Assembly: GCA_964369685.1 (NCBI GenBank)
Contig: CAYJFB010000007.1
Span: forward strand, 1-64,000
DNA: 64,000 nt
Reading direction: 5' to 3'
DNA from: Avidesulfovibrio sp964369685
GTDB lineage: Bacteria; Desulfobacterota; Desulfovibrionia; Desulfovibrionales; Desulfovibrionaceae
The notes beneath the pieces were generated by a model that was given only the letters and a program-made list of their open reading frames with translations, was not told the origin of the DNA and did not search any database. Every line of letters begins with the position of its first letter. The stretch's first letter is position 1. The translations under genes were made by a program, and so were the position numbers. Shown piece after piece: positions 8,724 through 17,944 of this stretch.

Positions 8724-9802
8724 TGGATATTCGTCTTTGTGTTTTGCCGGGTGATGGTGTCGGCCCTGAGTGTGTCGGTGAGGGGATGCGAGTGTTGGAT
8801 GCGGTGAGTGCGGCCTTTGGACACACCGTACATAGGGAAGATGCTTATATCGGCGGCAGCGCCATTGATGCTGTCGGCGTGCCCTTGCCTGACGCGACAC
8901 TTGAAGCGTGCAAGCGTTCCGATGCCGTATTGCTTGGTGCTGTCGGCGGCTCCAAATGGGACAATCTTGAGAGTTCTTTGCGTCCTGAGCGCGGTTTGTT
9001 GGCGATTCGGCGAGAGCTGGGTTTGTTTGCGAATCTGCGCCCTGCCACGTTGTTTCCCGAATTGGCGGGTGCGTGTTTGTTGCGTGCAGACATTGCGGCA
9101 CGGGGTTTGGATTTGGTTGTGGTGCGTGAATTGACAGGCGACGTGTATTTTGGCGAACCGCGCGGACAAAAAACAGAAAATGGCTTGCGTGTCGGCTATG
9201 ACACCATGTTGTATGACGAAGCAGAAGTCCGTCGTATCGCCAAAGTGGCTTTTGAGGTGGCGGCTCAACGTTCAAAACGTGTGTGTTCCGTTGACAAAGC
9301 CAACGTGCTTGAAACGTCGCGTTTATGGCGTAAAGTGGTTGAAGAAACCCACGCAGACTACCAAGGCATCGAATTGAGCCACATGTATGTCGACAATGCC
9401 GCCATGCAACTGGTTAGAGATCCTTCGCGTTTTGACGTGATTCTGACAGGCAATATTTTTGGTGACATTCTTTCTGATGAAGCGTCTGCGATCACGGGCT
9501 CTTTGGGGATGTTGCCATCGGCATCCATGGGCAGTTCCGGCCCCGGGTTGTTTGAACCGATTCACGGTTCAGCGCCGGATATTGCGGGTCAAAACGTGGT
9601 CAACCCCATAGCAACCGTGCTTTCTGTTGCCATGTTGTTGCGCGTTGGGCTCAACCTGACAGCTGAAGCCGATGCAGTAGAACACGCTGTTCGTGAAACC
9701 CTCGCGGCAGGCTTCCGCACCGCAGATATTATGGAAAAAGGGGCAACAAAACTCTCCTGCACAGCAATGGGTACAGAAATCGCCAAACGCATTGTACGAT
9801 AA
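8723..9802 (+). CDS. leuB: 3-isopropylmalate dehydrogenase
   Basis: Oxidises and decarboxylates 3-isopropylmalate to 2-oxoisocaproate with NAD. Motifs include VLPGDGVGPE at the N-terminus, GAVGGSKWDNL, ELTGDVYFGEPRG, the region YVDNAAMQLVRDPSRFD, and GNIFGDILSDEAS with the metal-binding aspartates. The ATG at 8723 overlaps the leuD stop (TAATG); an upstream in-frame TTG at 8717 is less likely. At 359 residues the length is standard. Last gene of the leu operon. Confidence 0.97.
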   Translation: MDIRLCVLPGDGVGPECVGEGMRVLDAVSAAFGHTVHREDAYIGGSAIDAVGVPLPDATLEACKRSDAVLLGAVGGSKWDNLESSLRPERGLLAIRRELGLFANLRPATLFPELAGACLLRADIAARGLDLVVVRELTGDVYFGEPRGQKTENGLRVGYDTMLYDEAEVRRIAKVAFEVAAQRSKRVCSVDKANVLETSRLWRKVVEETHADYQGIELSHMYVDNAAMQLVRDPSRFDVILTGNIFGDILSDEASAITGSLGMLPSASMGSSGPGLFEPIHGSAPDIAGQNVVNPIATVLSVAMLLRVGLNLTAEADAVEHAVRETLAAGFRTADIMEKGATKLSCTAMGTEIAKRIVR

Positions 9803-9844
9803 AAAACACCTCACAATACACGAGGCTGAACTGTACCGTGGCAT

Positions 9845-9890
9845 CAAGGAGTTTGGGGGGAATCATTCCCCCCAAAAAAAAGCAAGAATA
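9845..9890 (-). repeat. Intergenic repeat, copy F (partial)
   Basis: A perfect palindrome with 12-bp arms (TTTGGGGGGAAT and its complement, about 9850-9874) preceded on the minus strand by an eight-T run. Only the pyrimidine tract and G/C hairpin are clear; the second hairpin is absent or degraded. It sits 15-55 bases after the stop of the minus-strand acyl-CoA ligase gene and in that gene's sense direction, between two convergent genes. Confidence 0.55.
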
Positions 9891-9904
9891 ACTTGGAAGA
9901 TTCT

Positions 9905-11593
9905 TTACTCTTTCATCGCGTCGGGAAACAACTCTGCAGCCATTTCGCGCAATTTATATTTCATAATTTTGCCGCTGGCAGTGAGTGGAAATGCCGTAAC
10001 CATATGAATATAACGCGGAATTTTATACCACGAGATTTTACCGCGACAGAAATCACGGATGTCTTCGGGACTCAAATCCGTATCATCCTTGGCGATCACA
10101 AACGCGCCGACTTCTTCACCGTATTTACGGCTGGGAACAGCAACCACAGCCACATCAAAAACACCTTCCATTTGACACAAAAATTCTTCAATTTCACGAG
10201 GATAAACATTTTCTCCTCCACGAATAATCATGTCTTTGATGCGTCCGCTGATACGCACATAGCCGTCTTCATCCATGGTGCCGAGATCGCCGGAATGGAG
10301 CCAGCCTTCGCTGTCGATGGTTTCTGCGGTTGCTATAGGATTTTTATAATAGCCTTTCATCACATTGTAGCCACGGCAAATGACTTCACCTTGGGTATTG
10401 CGTGGGGCTTCTTCTTGGGTTTCCGGATCAATAATCCGTACTTCGATGCCGGGCATGTGTTGGCCGACGGTCGCGGCGCGACGTTCTATGGTGTCATCAA
10501 CGCGGGTTTGAGTCATCACGGGTGAACCTTCGGTCAGGCCATAACAGATTGTGATGTCTTTCATATACATTTCGGTCATCACGCGGCGCATGAGCGGTTC
10601 GGGACACACAGAACCCGCCATGATGCCTGTTCGCAGGGATGAAAAATCAAACTTGGAGAACAATTTGTGCTCCAAGACCGCAAGAAACATTGTCGGTACG
10701 CCGTATAGCGCGGTACATTTTTCTTGGTCAACAGAAGCCATGACATGTATAGGCGTAAAGCTTTCAAGCACAACCATCGTTGAGGCATGATTGACACAGG
10801 CCATAACACCAAGCACACAGCCAAAACAGTGAAACAACGGTACAGGCAAACAAACACGATCGGCTTCGGTAAACAATTGATTTTTTCCGATCCAATAGCC
10901 ATTGTTTCCGATATTGTTGTGTGTCAGCATAACGCCTTTGGGAAAGCCGGTGGTGCCTGAGGTATATTGCATGTTGACAATATCATCGGGGCGAACGTCG
11001 GCTTTTCGTGCCGCATAAGCTTCTTCGGAAACCATCACGGATAAAGACATGATTTCGGGTAAGGAATACATGCCGCGGTGTTTTTCCATGCCCAAAAACA
11101 TGACACGCTTGAGGCAGGGTAAGGTTTTGCTTTTGAGGTGTCCGCGTTCTTGTGTGCGCAATTCTGGCACAAGTTTATAAATACAATCGATGTAATCGTG
11201 ATCGCGAAAACTATCCATGATAAAGAGGTTCTCGCAATCGGATTGTTCAAGCATGTATTTAATTTCAGATTCACGGTAATTGGTATTGACGGTAAGTAGG
11301 GTTGCACCGATCCGAGCCGTGGCAAACATGAGGCAAATCCAATACGGCACATTGGTTGCCCATATGGCAACTTTTTCGCCTTTTTGGACACCGAGTCCCA
11401 TGAGTCCTTTTGCCAATTGATCGACATTGGCAGACAATTCGCTCCATGTCAGGCGGTATTCACGATCGACATAAATGACGGCGTCATTGTTTGGGGCTTT
11501 GAGCACGGCTTCATCGAGGAGCTGTCCGAGTGTTTTTTCACGCAAGGTGAAGGGGGTCTCTGCGGCAGCATGAAGAGGGGTATTTTGTGGCAT
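9905..11593 (-). CDS. AMP-forming acyl-CoA synthetase (FadD-like)
   Basis: Adenylate-forming enzyme that activates a carboxylic acid to an acyl-CoA. It has the P-loop-like motif MQYTSGTTGFPKGVMLTHN, the hinge motif GDLGTMDEDGYVRISGRIKD, and the C-terminal catalytic lysine in LTASGKIMKYKLRE. The 562-residue length suits medium/long-chain acyl-CoA ligases; the true substrate cannot be read from the sequence. Its start lies 21 bases after the XRE-cupin regulator gene, so the two form an operon and the regulator probably controls it. Confidence 0.92.
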   Translation of the reverse strand: MPQNTPLHAAAETPFTLREKTLGQLLDEAVLKAPNNDAVIYVDREYRLTWSELSANVDQLAKGLMGLGVQKGEKVAIWATNVPYWICLMFATARIGATLLTVNTNYRESEIKYMLEQSDCENLFIMDSFRDHDYIDCIYKLVPELRTQERGHLKSKTLPCLKRVMFLGMEKHRGMYSLPEIMSLSVMVSEEAYAARKADVRPDDIVNMQYTSGTTGFPKGVMLTHNNIGNNGYWIGKNQLFTEADRVCLPVPLFHCFGCVLGVMACVNHASTMVVLESFTPIHVMASVDQEKCTALYGVPTMFLAVLEHKLFSKFDFSSLRTGIMAGSVCPEPLMRRVMTEMYMKDITICYGLTEGSPVMTQTRVDDTIERRAATVGQHMPGIEVRIIDPETQEEAPRNTQGEVICRGYNVMKGYYKNPIATAETIDSEGWLHSGDLGTMDEDGYVRISGRIKDMIIRGGENVYPREIEEFLCQMEGVFDVAVVAVPSRKYGEEVGAFVIAKDDTDLSPEDIRDFCRGKISWYKIPRYIHMVTAFPLTASGKIMKYKLREMAAELFPDAMKE

Positions 11594-11614
11594 GGGTTTA
11601 CCTATTCTGCACGC

Positions 11615-12190
11615 TTATGCGGGGTTATATAAGACTGCATAAATTTGTGCAGGTTGCGCATCGGCAGCCGTCACGCAATGCGGCACGACAGAGTTAAAAT
11701 ACATGCTGTCGCCTTCTTCAAGATAGCTGGTTTCGCTCCCGTAGACCACTTTGAGTTTTCCTGAAAGCACCAACAAAAATTCTTCGCCTTGGTGGCTTGA
11801 GAAGGCTTTTTGTTCTCCTGCATCATCAGGCAAAATTTCGATAAAAAACGGTTCCATGGCACGATCGCTTTTGCCGCCCGCCAGTGAATAAAAACACATT
11901 GAAGGGCTTTTATCACGCGCACGTTGCATGATCAGATCGGCTTCGCGTTCATTTTTGCGACTGATCACGGGGTCTTTACTGATGTGATCGTCCATAAAGG
12001 TGCCCAAGCGAGTATTGAGGGCGCGCGCGATTCTTTGTAACGAACCCAGTGCCGGACAGAGGTTTTCTTCTTCCAGAGATGTGATGAATTGTTCTGTCAA
12101 TCCGGTATTTTCAGCCAATTCTGCACGAGATACGTTTTGACTTTCGCGCCATTTTTTTATACGTGCACCAAGTTTTGCCTGTTCAGCCAT
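11615..12190 (-). CDS. XRE-family transcriptional regulator with cupin domain
   Basis: A 191-residue regulator: helix-turn-helix of the Cro/CI type at residues 8-62 (GARIKKWRESQNVSRAELAE) and a cupin beta-barrel at about 115-188 (HQGEEFLLVLSGKLKV, YLEEGDSMYFNSVVPHCV), which probably binds a small ligand. AGGAGA precedes the ATG. It is the first gene of the operon with the acyl-CoA ligase and is divergent from the CoA-disulfide reductase gene; the 276-base gap between them has an imperfect direct repeat that could be its operator. Ligand unknown. Confidence 0.92.
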   Translation of the reverse strand: MAEQAKLGARIKKWRESQNVSRAELAENTGLTEQFITSLEEENLCPALGSLQRIARALNTRLGTFMDDHISKDPVISRKNEREADLIMQRARDKSPSMCFYSLAGGKSDRAMEPFFIEILPDDAGEQKAFSSHQGEEFLLVLSGKLKVVYGSETSYLEEGDSMYFNSVVPHCVTAADAQPAQIYAVLYNPA

Positions 12191-12466
12191 GAATGTTTTC
12201 TCCTGATAATGAATACTTTAAAATAGCTACACGGTATTTTTTTGAGCATACCAAGTTTGTTTATGAGGTCAAGCCTGAGTCTAGTTTTGTTGTTATCGGC
12301 TGTTGAAGGAACACGTGTCAGCAGTGCAATGACAAGTTACGCTTGAGTCTTGTTTTGTTCTTATTGACAGGGCATCAAGGTTGTGTCCAAAATATGAAGA
12401 ACGTGACATACGAGAAGCTTATTGTCATGTCGTCTTTTATCAAAACTTCACGATTACGGAGGGGTT
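12191..12466. promoter_or_regulatory. Divergent regulatory region with an imperfect 24-bp direct repeat
   Basis: Two copies of a 24-base sequence (12273-12296 and 12341-12364) differ at only three positions; both contain the core GAGTCTNGTTTTGTT. They start 68 bases apart between the XRE-cupin gene and the reductase gene. This spacing and position fit a duplicated promoter or operator element. Confidence 0.45.
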
Positions 12467-14194
12467 ATGGCTTTGAATGTTGTTGTGATTGGTGCTGTGG
12501 CATTGGGACCGAAGGCGGCCAGCCGTTTAAAGCGTCTTGATTCGGACGCAACGGTAACAATGATTGACCAAGGATCGTACATATCTTTTGGTGGTTGTGG
12601 GATTCCTTATTATGTTTCTGGAGAAGTGAACAGTCTTGATGCGTTGCGTTCAACCACATACGGCACGATTCGCGATCCACAATATTTTGCCGATCGGGGT
12701 ATTACAGTTTTGAATGAGACGCGAGTGACACATATCGATCGTGCGGCACACCGTGTCGAAACCGAGCATGTACAGACGGGAGAAAAAAAGTCTTTTCCCT
12801 ATGATAAATTGGTGATTGGTACAGGCAGTATTGCACGGTTACCGCGTATTGACGGCCTTGATTTGGAAAACGTGCACACAGCAACAAGTTTAGAGTCGGC
12901 AAAAGCAATTCGCGATGCGTGTGCTACGGGAGCGGTCAATCGTGCTGTTGTTGTCGGCGGTGGGTTTATCGGTTTGGAGATGGCGGTGGCTTTGGTTGAC
13001 ATGTGGGGGATTGAAACAACGCTGGTGGAATTGACTGATCAGTTGTTGCCCGGGGTTGTTTCCGATGATGTCAGCGATATGGCAAAGCACGATTTATTGT
13101 CGCATCAGGTACGGGTGTTGACGGGAGAACGGGTTGAGTGTTTACAGGGTGATCAGGGTAAGGTTTCGCGTGTGGTCACCAATGAGCGTGAATTGGATGC
13201 GGATTTGGTGATTTTTGCTACAGGGTTTGTCCCCAACAACGCGTTGGCGAAGGGGGCGGATTTGGCTGTTGACGAAAAGAGCGGCGGTATCTTGGTTGAT
13301 GCGTTTATGCGTACGGAAGATCCCGATATTTATGCAGGCGGTGATTGTGTGGCTGTCAAGCATTTGTTGACGGAACGCCCTGTTTGTTTACAATTGGGTT
13401 CTTTGGCGAACAGGCAAGGGCGCGTGATCGGTACGAATCTTGCGGGTGGGAGTGCCAGATTTGAAGGTGCTGTCGGTTCTTGGGCGATCAAGCTTTTTGA
13501 CATTTCGATTTGCGGTGTGGGGCTCACTGAGCAAGGGGCGAAAGCCGTCGGTTTTGATGTGGTGAGTGTGCAGGTTGAGCAGCTTGATCGGGCGCATTTT
13601 TATCCTGATAAAGCGATGATGAGTCTTGAATTGATTGTGGATCTTCAAAGTCGGCGTGTGCTTGGCTTGCAAGGGGCGAGTACCAACGGTGATGCCATCA
13701 AAGCGCGTATTGACGCTGTGGCAACGATGCTCCAATTTGCAAAGCCGACCATTGATGACGTGGCGAATGCGGAATTGGCCTATGCACCGCCGTTTTCAGG
13801 TGCTTTGGACACGTTGAACGTGGTGGCGAATGTGGCTGACAATGTGCTTGCGAAGCGTTTGCATAAGCTGTCTTCGCGTGAATTTGCCAAGGCGTGGAAC
13901 GAACGAAACGAACACCCTGCTTTTTTTGCGGATATCCGTCCAAAAGCGGCAGCTGAGGCTATGGCAGCAAAATACCCTGATGAATGGCACGCCTTGCCGC
14001 TTGAAGATTTGATTCAAGGGGATGTGGAGGGAAAGCTGGCCACCTTGCCGAAAGATCAACCGTTGCTGTTGATTTGTAATACAGGATTGCGCTCCTATGA
14101 AGCGCTTTTGCGGCTGGAGAAGGCGGGGTTTAAAAACTGTTTCTCGACAACAGGCGGCATGCAAACAATGCTCAAACGCGGCCAAGCGTTTTAA
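12467..14194 (+). CDS. CoA-disulfide reductase / NAD(P)H-dependent persulfide reductase with rhodanese domain
   Basis: FAD-dependent pyridine nucleotide-disulfide oxidoreductase fused to a rhodanese domain (575 residues). The redox cysteine is C44 in FGGCGIPYYVSG, placed as in single-cysteine CoADR enzymes. NAD binding is at VVVGGGFIGLEMAV and FAD at YAGGDCV. The C-terminal rhodanese has its active cysteine (about C537) in LICNTGLRSYEALL. Family members reduce CoA-disulfide, CoA-persulfide or polysulfide, which would suit a sulfur-metabolising anaerobe. The N-terminal glycine motif is unusual (VIGAVALGPKAASR). Start chosen at the ATG after GGAGGGG. Confidence 0.9.
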   Translation: MALNVVVIGAVALGPKAASRLKRLDSDATVTMIDQGSYISFGGCGIPYYVSGEVNSLDALRSTTYGTIRDPQYFADRGITVLNETRVTHIDRAAHRVETEHVQTGEKKSFPYDKLVIGTGSIARLPRIDGLDLENVHTATSLESAKAIRDACATGAVNRAVVVGGGFIGLEMAVALVDMWGIETTLVELTDQLLPGVVSDDVSDMAKHDLLSHQVRVLTGERVECLQGDQGKVSRVVTNERELDADLVIFATGFVPNNALAKGADLAVDEKSGGILVDAFMRTEDPDIYAGGDCVAVKHLLTERPVCLQLGSLANRQGRVIGTNLAGGSARFEGAVGSWAIKLFDISICGVGLTEQGAKAVGFDVVSVQVEQLDRAHFYPDKAMMSLELIVDLQSRRVLGLQGASTNGDAIKARIDAVATMLQFAKPTIDDVANAELAYAPPFSGALDTLNVVANVADNVLAKRLHKLSSREFAKAWNERNEHPAFFADIRPKAAAEAMAAKYPDEWHALPLEDLIQGDVEGKLATLPKDQPLLLICNTGLRSYEALLRLEKAGFKNCFSTTGGMQTMLKRGQAF

Positions 14195-14405
14195 ACATTT
14201 TTTTCTTTCTTTCTTTCTTTTTTCTTTTCTTTTCTTTTCTTTTCTTTTCTTTTTTTCTGGGGGAGCTAAGCCCCCCCAGACCCCCCTTTTTCCGCGCCGC
14301 ACCGAAACACGAAAAGCGTGTTGTCTCTGCTTGGTCTCTCTCGATCGCGTTGTCGGTGCGGCGCGGTCAAGGCGCCTCTGAGCGTCTTGTTACCCAAAAA
14401 ATAAC
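14195..14405 (+). repeat. Intergenic repeat, copy C with a TTTCT microsatellite
   Basis: Begins immediately after the reductase stop. The pyrimidine tract is expanded here into a run of TTCTT-type units about 60 bases long (14201-14258). It is followed by the G5/C7 hairpin and second C6 run, and then by a 14-bp perfect stem (CCGCGCCGCACCGA with its complement near 14352-14365) enclosing an inner AACACG/CGTGTT stem. The conserved tail GCCTCTGAGCGTCTTGTTAC follows. Sense to the upstream gene. Confidence 0.8.
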
Positions 14406-14424
14406 GGGTTTTTATTCATAGAGC

Positions 14425-14730
14425 CTATTGTTCATCAGGATTTTTATCGGGAATCTTTGCAGAATCGCTTTCCAAAGATTGTTTTGTTGCTAAAAACTGA
14501 TCGCGACATTCATAACTGCAAAAACGATGCAATACAGCACCTTCACGAACAGTGATTGTTGATTCGGAATCAACATAGGTGCCGCAGGCAGGATCTTTGA
14601 CCAACTCACCTGTGGCAATGCGTTGTTCTTTTTCTTTTTGTTCATTGTCTGTTTTACGCTTTTTGTCATTGACAAACATGCGATATAAAAAATAAGCAAC
14701 GGCTGCAAAAATGACAAATTTCCACATCAT
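14425..14730 (-). CDS. Small membrane-anchored protein with YHS-like metal-binding domain
   Basis: A 101-residue protein: N-terminal transmembrane helix (about residues 3-19, WKFVIFAAVAYFLYRMFV), a charged stretch, then a YHS/TRASH-like module with DPACGTYV and HRFCSYECRDQF, whose cysteines probably bind a metal. Proteins of this build are widespread and of unknown role. Two adjacent ATG codons (14730 and 14727) follow GGAG; the second has better spacing. It lies 46 bases upstream of folK's stop on the same strand. Confidence 0.8.
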   Translation of the reverse strand: MMWKFVIFAAVAYFLYRMFVNDKKRKTDNEQKEKEQRIATGELVKDPACGTYVDSESTITVREGAVLHRFCSYECRDQFLATKQSLESDSAKIPDKNPDEQ

Positions 14731-14776
14731 TCAACTCCAAAAAAATCTGAAAGAGTAAAAATTCAAAAAAAAAACG

Positions 14777-15280
14777 CTATTTTTGAAAAATGCGTCGTTC
14801 ATCCAAATGATAGACAAGCTTTTTAAGTACCTTGTCAAGCGGTTGCCCGTCGGGCAAGGTTTGTTGCGGTGCGATATCCAAAAGAGGAATGAGCACAAAG
14901 GCGCGTTCTTGCAATCGTGGGTGGGGCACTGTTAATGTATCTGTATTGATTATGACGTCGTCGATCAAAAGGATATCCAAATCAATAATACGCGGCCCAT
15001 AGCGCAACGCAGGATCTGGCGAGCGCACACGTCCCATATCTTGTTCAATTTGCAAGAGGCATTTGAGGAGTGTTTGTGGATGATAAAGATGAGCGGCGTC
15101 AACACAGAGCACTTGATTGGCAAACCACGGTTGATCTTTATAGCCTTGAGGTTCTGTTTGATAGATGGGTGAGGTCAAGAGGGGAGGAAGCCCTGCCTCA
15201 GACAATGCATTGCGTGCGTGTTGCAAACACTCCAAAGCGTTGTCTGCGTTGGAGCCAAGACTGATAAATGTTTTTTTCAT
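14777..15280 (-). CDS. folK: 2-amino-4-hydroxy-6-hydroxymethyldihydropteridine pyrophosphokinase
   Basis: Transfers pyrophosphate to the pterin in folate synthesis. Recognised by FISLGSNADNALE at the N-terminus, GYKDQPWFANQVL, and RYGPRIIDLDILLIDD, which carries the Mg-binding aspartates. At 167 residues the length is typical. The ribosome binding site is weak. It lies between acs and the YHS-like gene on the same strand, without other folate genes nearby. Confidence 0.94.
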   Translation of the reverse strand: MKKTFISLGSNADNALECLQHARNALSEAGLPPLLTSPIYQTEPQGYKDQPWFANQVLCVDAAHLYHPQTLLKCLLQIEQDMGRVRSPDPALRYGPRIIDLDILLIDDVIINTDTLTVPHPRLQERAFVLIPLLDIAPQQTLPDGQPLDKVLKKLVYHLDERRIFQK

Positions 15281-15363
15281 GCAAAAGCATAGCCTGTTCG
15301 TTCATGTGCTGTCAATTTTTCTGTTCTTCGATGCAGGCTGAAAGGGGAAGGTTGTTTATAGTT

Positions 15364-15394
15364 TTGTGAAGGGGAATTGGTTTCCCCCTCACAA
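15364..15394 (-). terminator. Probable terminator after acs
   Basis: Arms TTGTGAAGGGG and CCCCCTCACAA form a stable stem with a 9-base loop, extended outward by further A/T pairing (GTTTATA with ATAAAC). It starts 15 bases after the acs stop. The T-tract is poor, so efficiency is uncertain. Confidence 0.5.
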
Positions 15395-15408
15395 GAGAAA
15401 ATAAACAA

Positions 15409-17412
15409 TTATTCTTCGGTGCCGTTGTCTTGTTCGGCACGGCCGGCAAGGAGATTTTTACGGGCAAGAATGATTGCATCCAAGGCTTCCGGTTGCGCCA
15501 AGGTGCTTGTGTCACCCATTTCATTAAACACGGCTGCAGCCACCTTACGCAACATCCGACGAATGATTTTACCTGAACACGTTTTTGGCATCACCGTCAC
15601 AAACTGAATCTGTTCGGGACTTGCCAACGCACCAATATCATGACGCACTTTGTCTCGTAATGCCGCACGCAAAGATTCAGACCATGTAACGTCTTCCTTA
15701 ACCATCACATACGCATAAATGGCTTCACCTTTGATCTCATGCGGTATGGGAACCACAGCCGCCTCGGCAACATCGCTGTGACTCACCAACACCGCTTCAA
15801 TTTCTGCCGTAGAAAGACGGTGTCCCGAAACATTAATGGCGTCGTCCATCCGTCCAAGAATCCAAAAATACCCGTCTTCATCAATACGCGCTCCGTCTCC
15901 CGATTGATACACGCCAAATCGCTCAAAATAAGATTTAAATTTTTCGGGATTGCCATACACACCTTGCATGAAACCGGGCCATGGCTTGCGAATCACCAAA
16001 TGACCGCCTTCAACCTCTTCATTGCCGTCACCACTGAGAATCGCTGCATCAATACCGGGCAAAGGCAACGTCGCTGATCCCGGTTTCAGTTTTGTTGCAT
16101 AGGGGAGCGGAGAAATCATCACGCCACCTGTTTCTGTTTGCCACCAAGTATCTACCACAGGCAATTCTTCATTACCGATATGATCACGATACCACATCCA
16201 CGCCTCGGGATTGATCGGTTCACCCACAGAACCCAAAAGGCGTAATGATGACAAATCATACCGTTCAATCCATGCCGTATTGTGTTGCATCAGCGAACGA
16301 ATGACTGTCGGTGCCGTATAAAGAATATTGACTTGAAATTTTTCAACAATACTCCAATAGCGATCGGGTTTTGGCCATGTGGGAACCCCCTCAAACATCA
16401 CCGTGGTCGCCCCAAGAGCCAAAGGTCCATAGACCAAATAGCTGTGTCCTGTGATCCAGCCCACATCAGCCGTGCACCAATAAACATCGTCGTCGCGCAT
16501 GTCAAACACCCATTGACTGGTGTGTGCGGCATAGGTCAAATACCCGCCCGTAGAGTGCATAACCCCCGTAGGCTTACCCGTACTGCCGCTGGTATGCAAC
16601 AAAAAGAGCGTGTCATTGGCATCCATGGGGACACACGGGAAATCAACTTCCAACGTAAAATCGTCAAGCACGTCATGCCACCAAATGTCGCGATTGCGTA
16701 CCATGTTAATATCTAAATCTGCACGGTTGACCACAATCACATGGGCTACGGAAGGACATTTTTCTAAAATGGGATCCAAAAGCGGCTTCAATGGCTTGAC
16801 CTTGCCTGCACGAAAAACCCCGTCTGCGGTAATAACCACTTTAGCCTTGGCGTCTTGAATCCGACTCAACACACCACCTTCGGCATAACCTGAAAAAATT
16901 ACCGTATGAATGGCACCGATTCGCGCACAAGCCAACATGGCAATGACCAACTCCGGCACCATCGGCATATATAACGCAACCCGATCCCCTTTGCGTACAC
17001 GCAATGCAGTGAGCGCAGAAGACAAACGACTCACTTCTGTATATAACATTTGATATGTATAACAACGCACTTCACTTTCGCGATCACCTTGCCAAATCAA
17101 CGCGGCTTTATTCCGTCGCCCTGTTATAAGATGTCGGTCAATACAATTATAACAAGCATTCAAACGCCCACCGACATACCAGCGTGTTCTATAAGGCTCA
17201 GGCCCCGTATGCATCACTTCATCCCAAGGACGAAACCAATGTAAAAGTTGTTGTGCTCGTGCAGACCAGAATGCACCGGGGTCTTCATTGGCACGCTTAC
17301 ACAATTCTTCATACTCTTCAAAGCTTCTAATCCATGCAGCTTCTTTATTGTGTTGCGGTGGCAAATAACTGCGTCTTTCCGTCAGCAAGCTGGTGATGCG
17401 TTCTTGTTGCAT
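15409..17412 (-). CDS. acs: Acetyl-CoA synthetase (AMP-forming)
   Basis: Activates acetate to acetyl-CoA through acetyl-AMP. It shows the AMP-binding loop TSGSTGKPTGVMHSTGGYL, the acetate-pocket region WWQTETGG, the hinge ILGRMDDAINVSGHRLS, and the C-terminal PKTCSGKIIRRMLRK whose lysine is the usual acetylation site. The 667 residues fit the family (about 650). The open frame extends to 17484, but the ATG at 17412 follows GGAGGACAAA and gives MQQERITSLL. Flanked by non-coding regions on both sides, so probably monocistronic. Confidence 0.95.
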   Translation of the reverse strand: MQQERITSLLTERRSYLPPQHNKEAAWIRSFEEYEELCKRANEDPGAFWSARAQQLLHWFRPWDEVMHTGPEPYRTRWYVGGRLNACYNCIDRHLITGRRNKAALIWQGDRESEVRCYTYQMLYTEVSRLSSALTALRVRKGDRVALYMPMVPELVIAMLACARIGAIHTVIFSGYAEGGVLSRIQDAKAKVVITADGVFRAGKVKPLKPLLDPILEKCPSVAHVIVVNRADLDINMVRNRDIWWHDVLDDFTLEVDFPCVPMDANDTLFLLHTSGSTGKPTGVMHSTGGYLTYAAHTSQWVFDMRDDDVYWCTADVGWITGHSYLVYGPLALGATTVMFEGVPTWPKPDRYWSIVEKFQVNILYTAPTVIRSLMQHNTAWIERYDLSSLRLLGSVGEPINPEAWMWYRDHIGNEELPVVDTWWQTETGGVMISPLPYATKLKPGSATLPLPGIDAAILSGDGNEEVEGGHLVIRKPWPGFMQGVYGNPEKFKSYFERFGVYQSGDGARIDEDGYFWILGRMDDAINVSGHRLSTAEIEAVLVSHSDVAEAAVVPIPHEIKGEAIYAYVMVKEDVTWSESLRAALRDKVRHDIGALASPEQIQFVTVMPKTCSGKIIRRMLRKVAAAVFNEMGDTSTLAQPEALDAIILARKNLLAGRAEQDNGTEE

Positions 17413-17944
17413 GGTTTTTGTCCTCCAAACATGCTTTTTGTTTGTTATAAAACAGCAATTGTGCCACACAAACAGTCTAGACACTTTTTATCTGCTGTAT
17501 ATGAAAAAAATTGTTTGATTGATCAATGTACAATAGCGGAAGATTCGTCATGCACATTTTGTCTTACATATCAAATAATGCAGAACAAAAGCTGAAGACC
17601 ACTCTTTTACATGAAAGAAGCATACCATGAGTATAAATGATGTCTAGTCATGCTCAGAAAGAGGATTTTTTGTTTTTTCGGATGTGAAAAGAATTTTTTT
17701 GTTGATATATCAGATTCTTGTAATGACGATCAGTTTTTTCATCCATCTATGTAACAACATTAAACAAAAAAAAAGTTTCATTTTTTATAAAAAATTTTTC
17801 TATACCTATAATAAAAGGTGGGGTGAAGGCCGTCTTTTCGTGCTGAGGGGAGGCGATAAAGGCAGACAAAAACAAACAGAGGCAAGGTTGATAAAACCTT
17901 GCCTCTGTTTGCTTCATCTTGTAGCAGATGCTTTTTTGAAAAAA
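17413..17944. other. AT-rich intergenic region between acs and der
   Basis: About 530 bases. It contains the upstream region of acs (minus strand; a TTGTGT-N16-TATAAC pair is a possible promoter near 17440-17470) and the der terminator at 17873-17911. The open frame 17684-17968 overlaps the terminator and has no coding character. Nothing else recognised. Confidence 0.5.
17873..17911 (-). terminator. Intrinsic terminator of der
   Basis: A perfect 17-bp stem (17873-17889 with 17895-17911) with a 5-base loop. On the minus strand it is followed by TTGTTTTTG. It begins 33 bases after the der stop codon. Confidence 0.85.

Noticed and set aside
17441..17475. sigma54 promoter before acs (TGGCACAATTGCT on the minus strand)
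   Set aside because: The GG to GC spacing is 7 rather than the required 10 bases, so it does not match a -24/-12 promoter.
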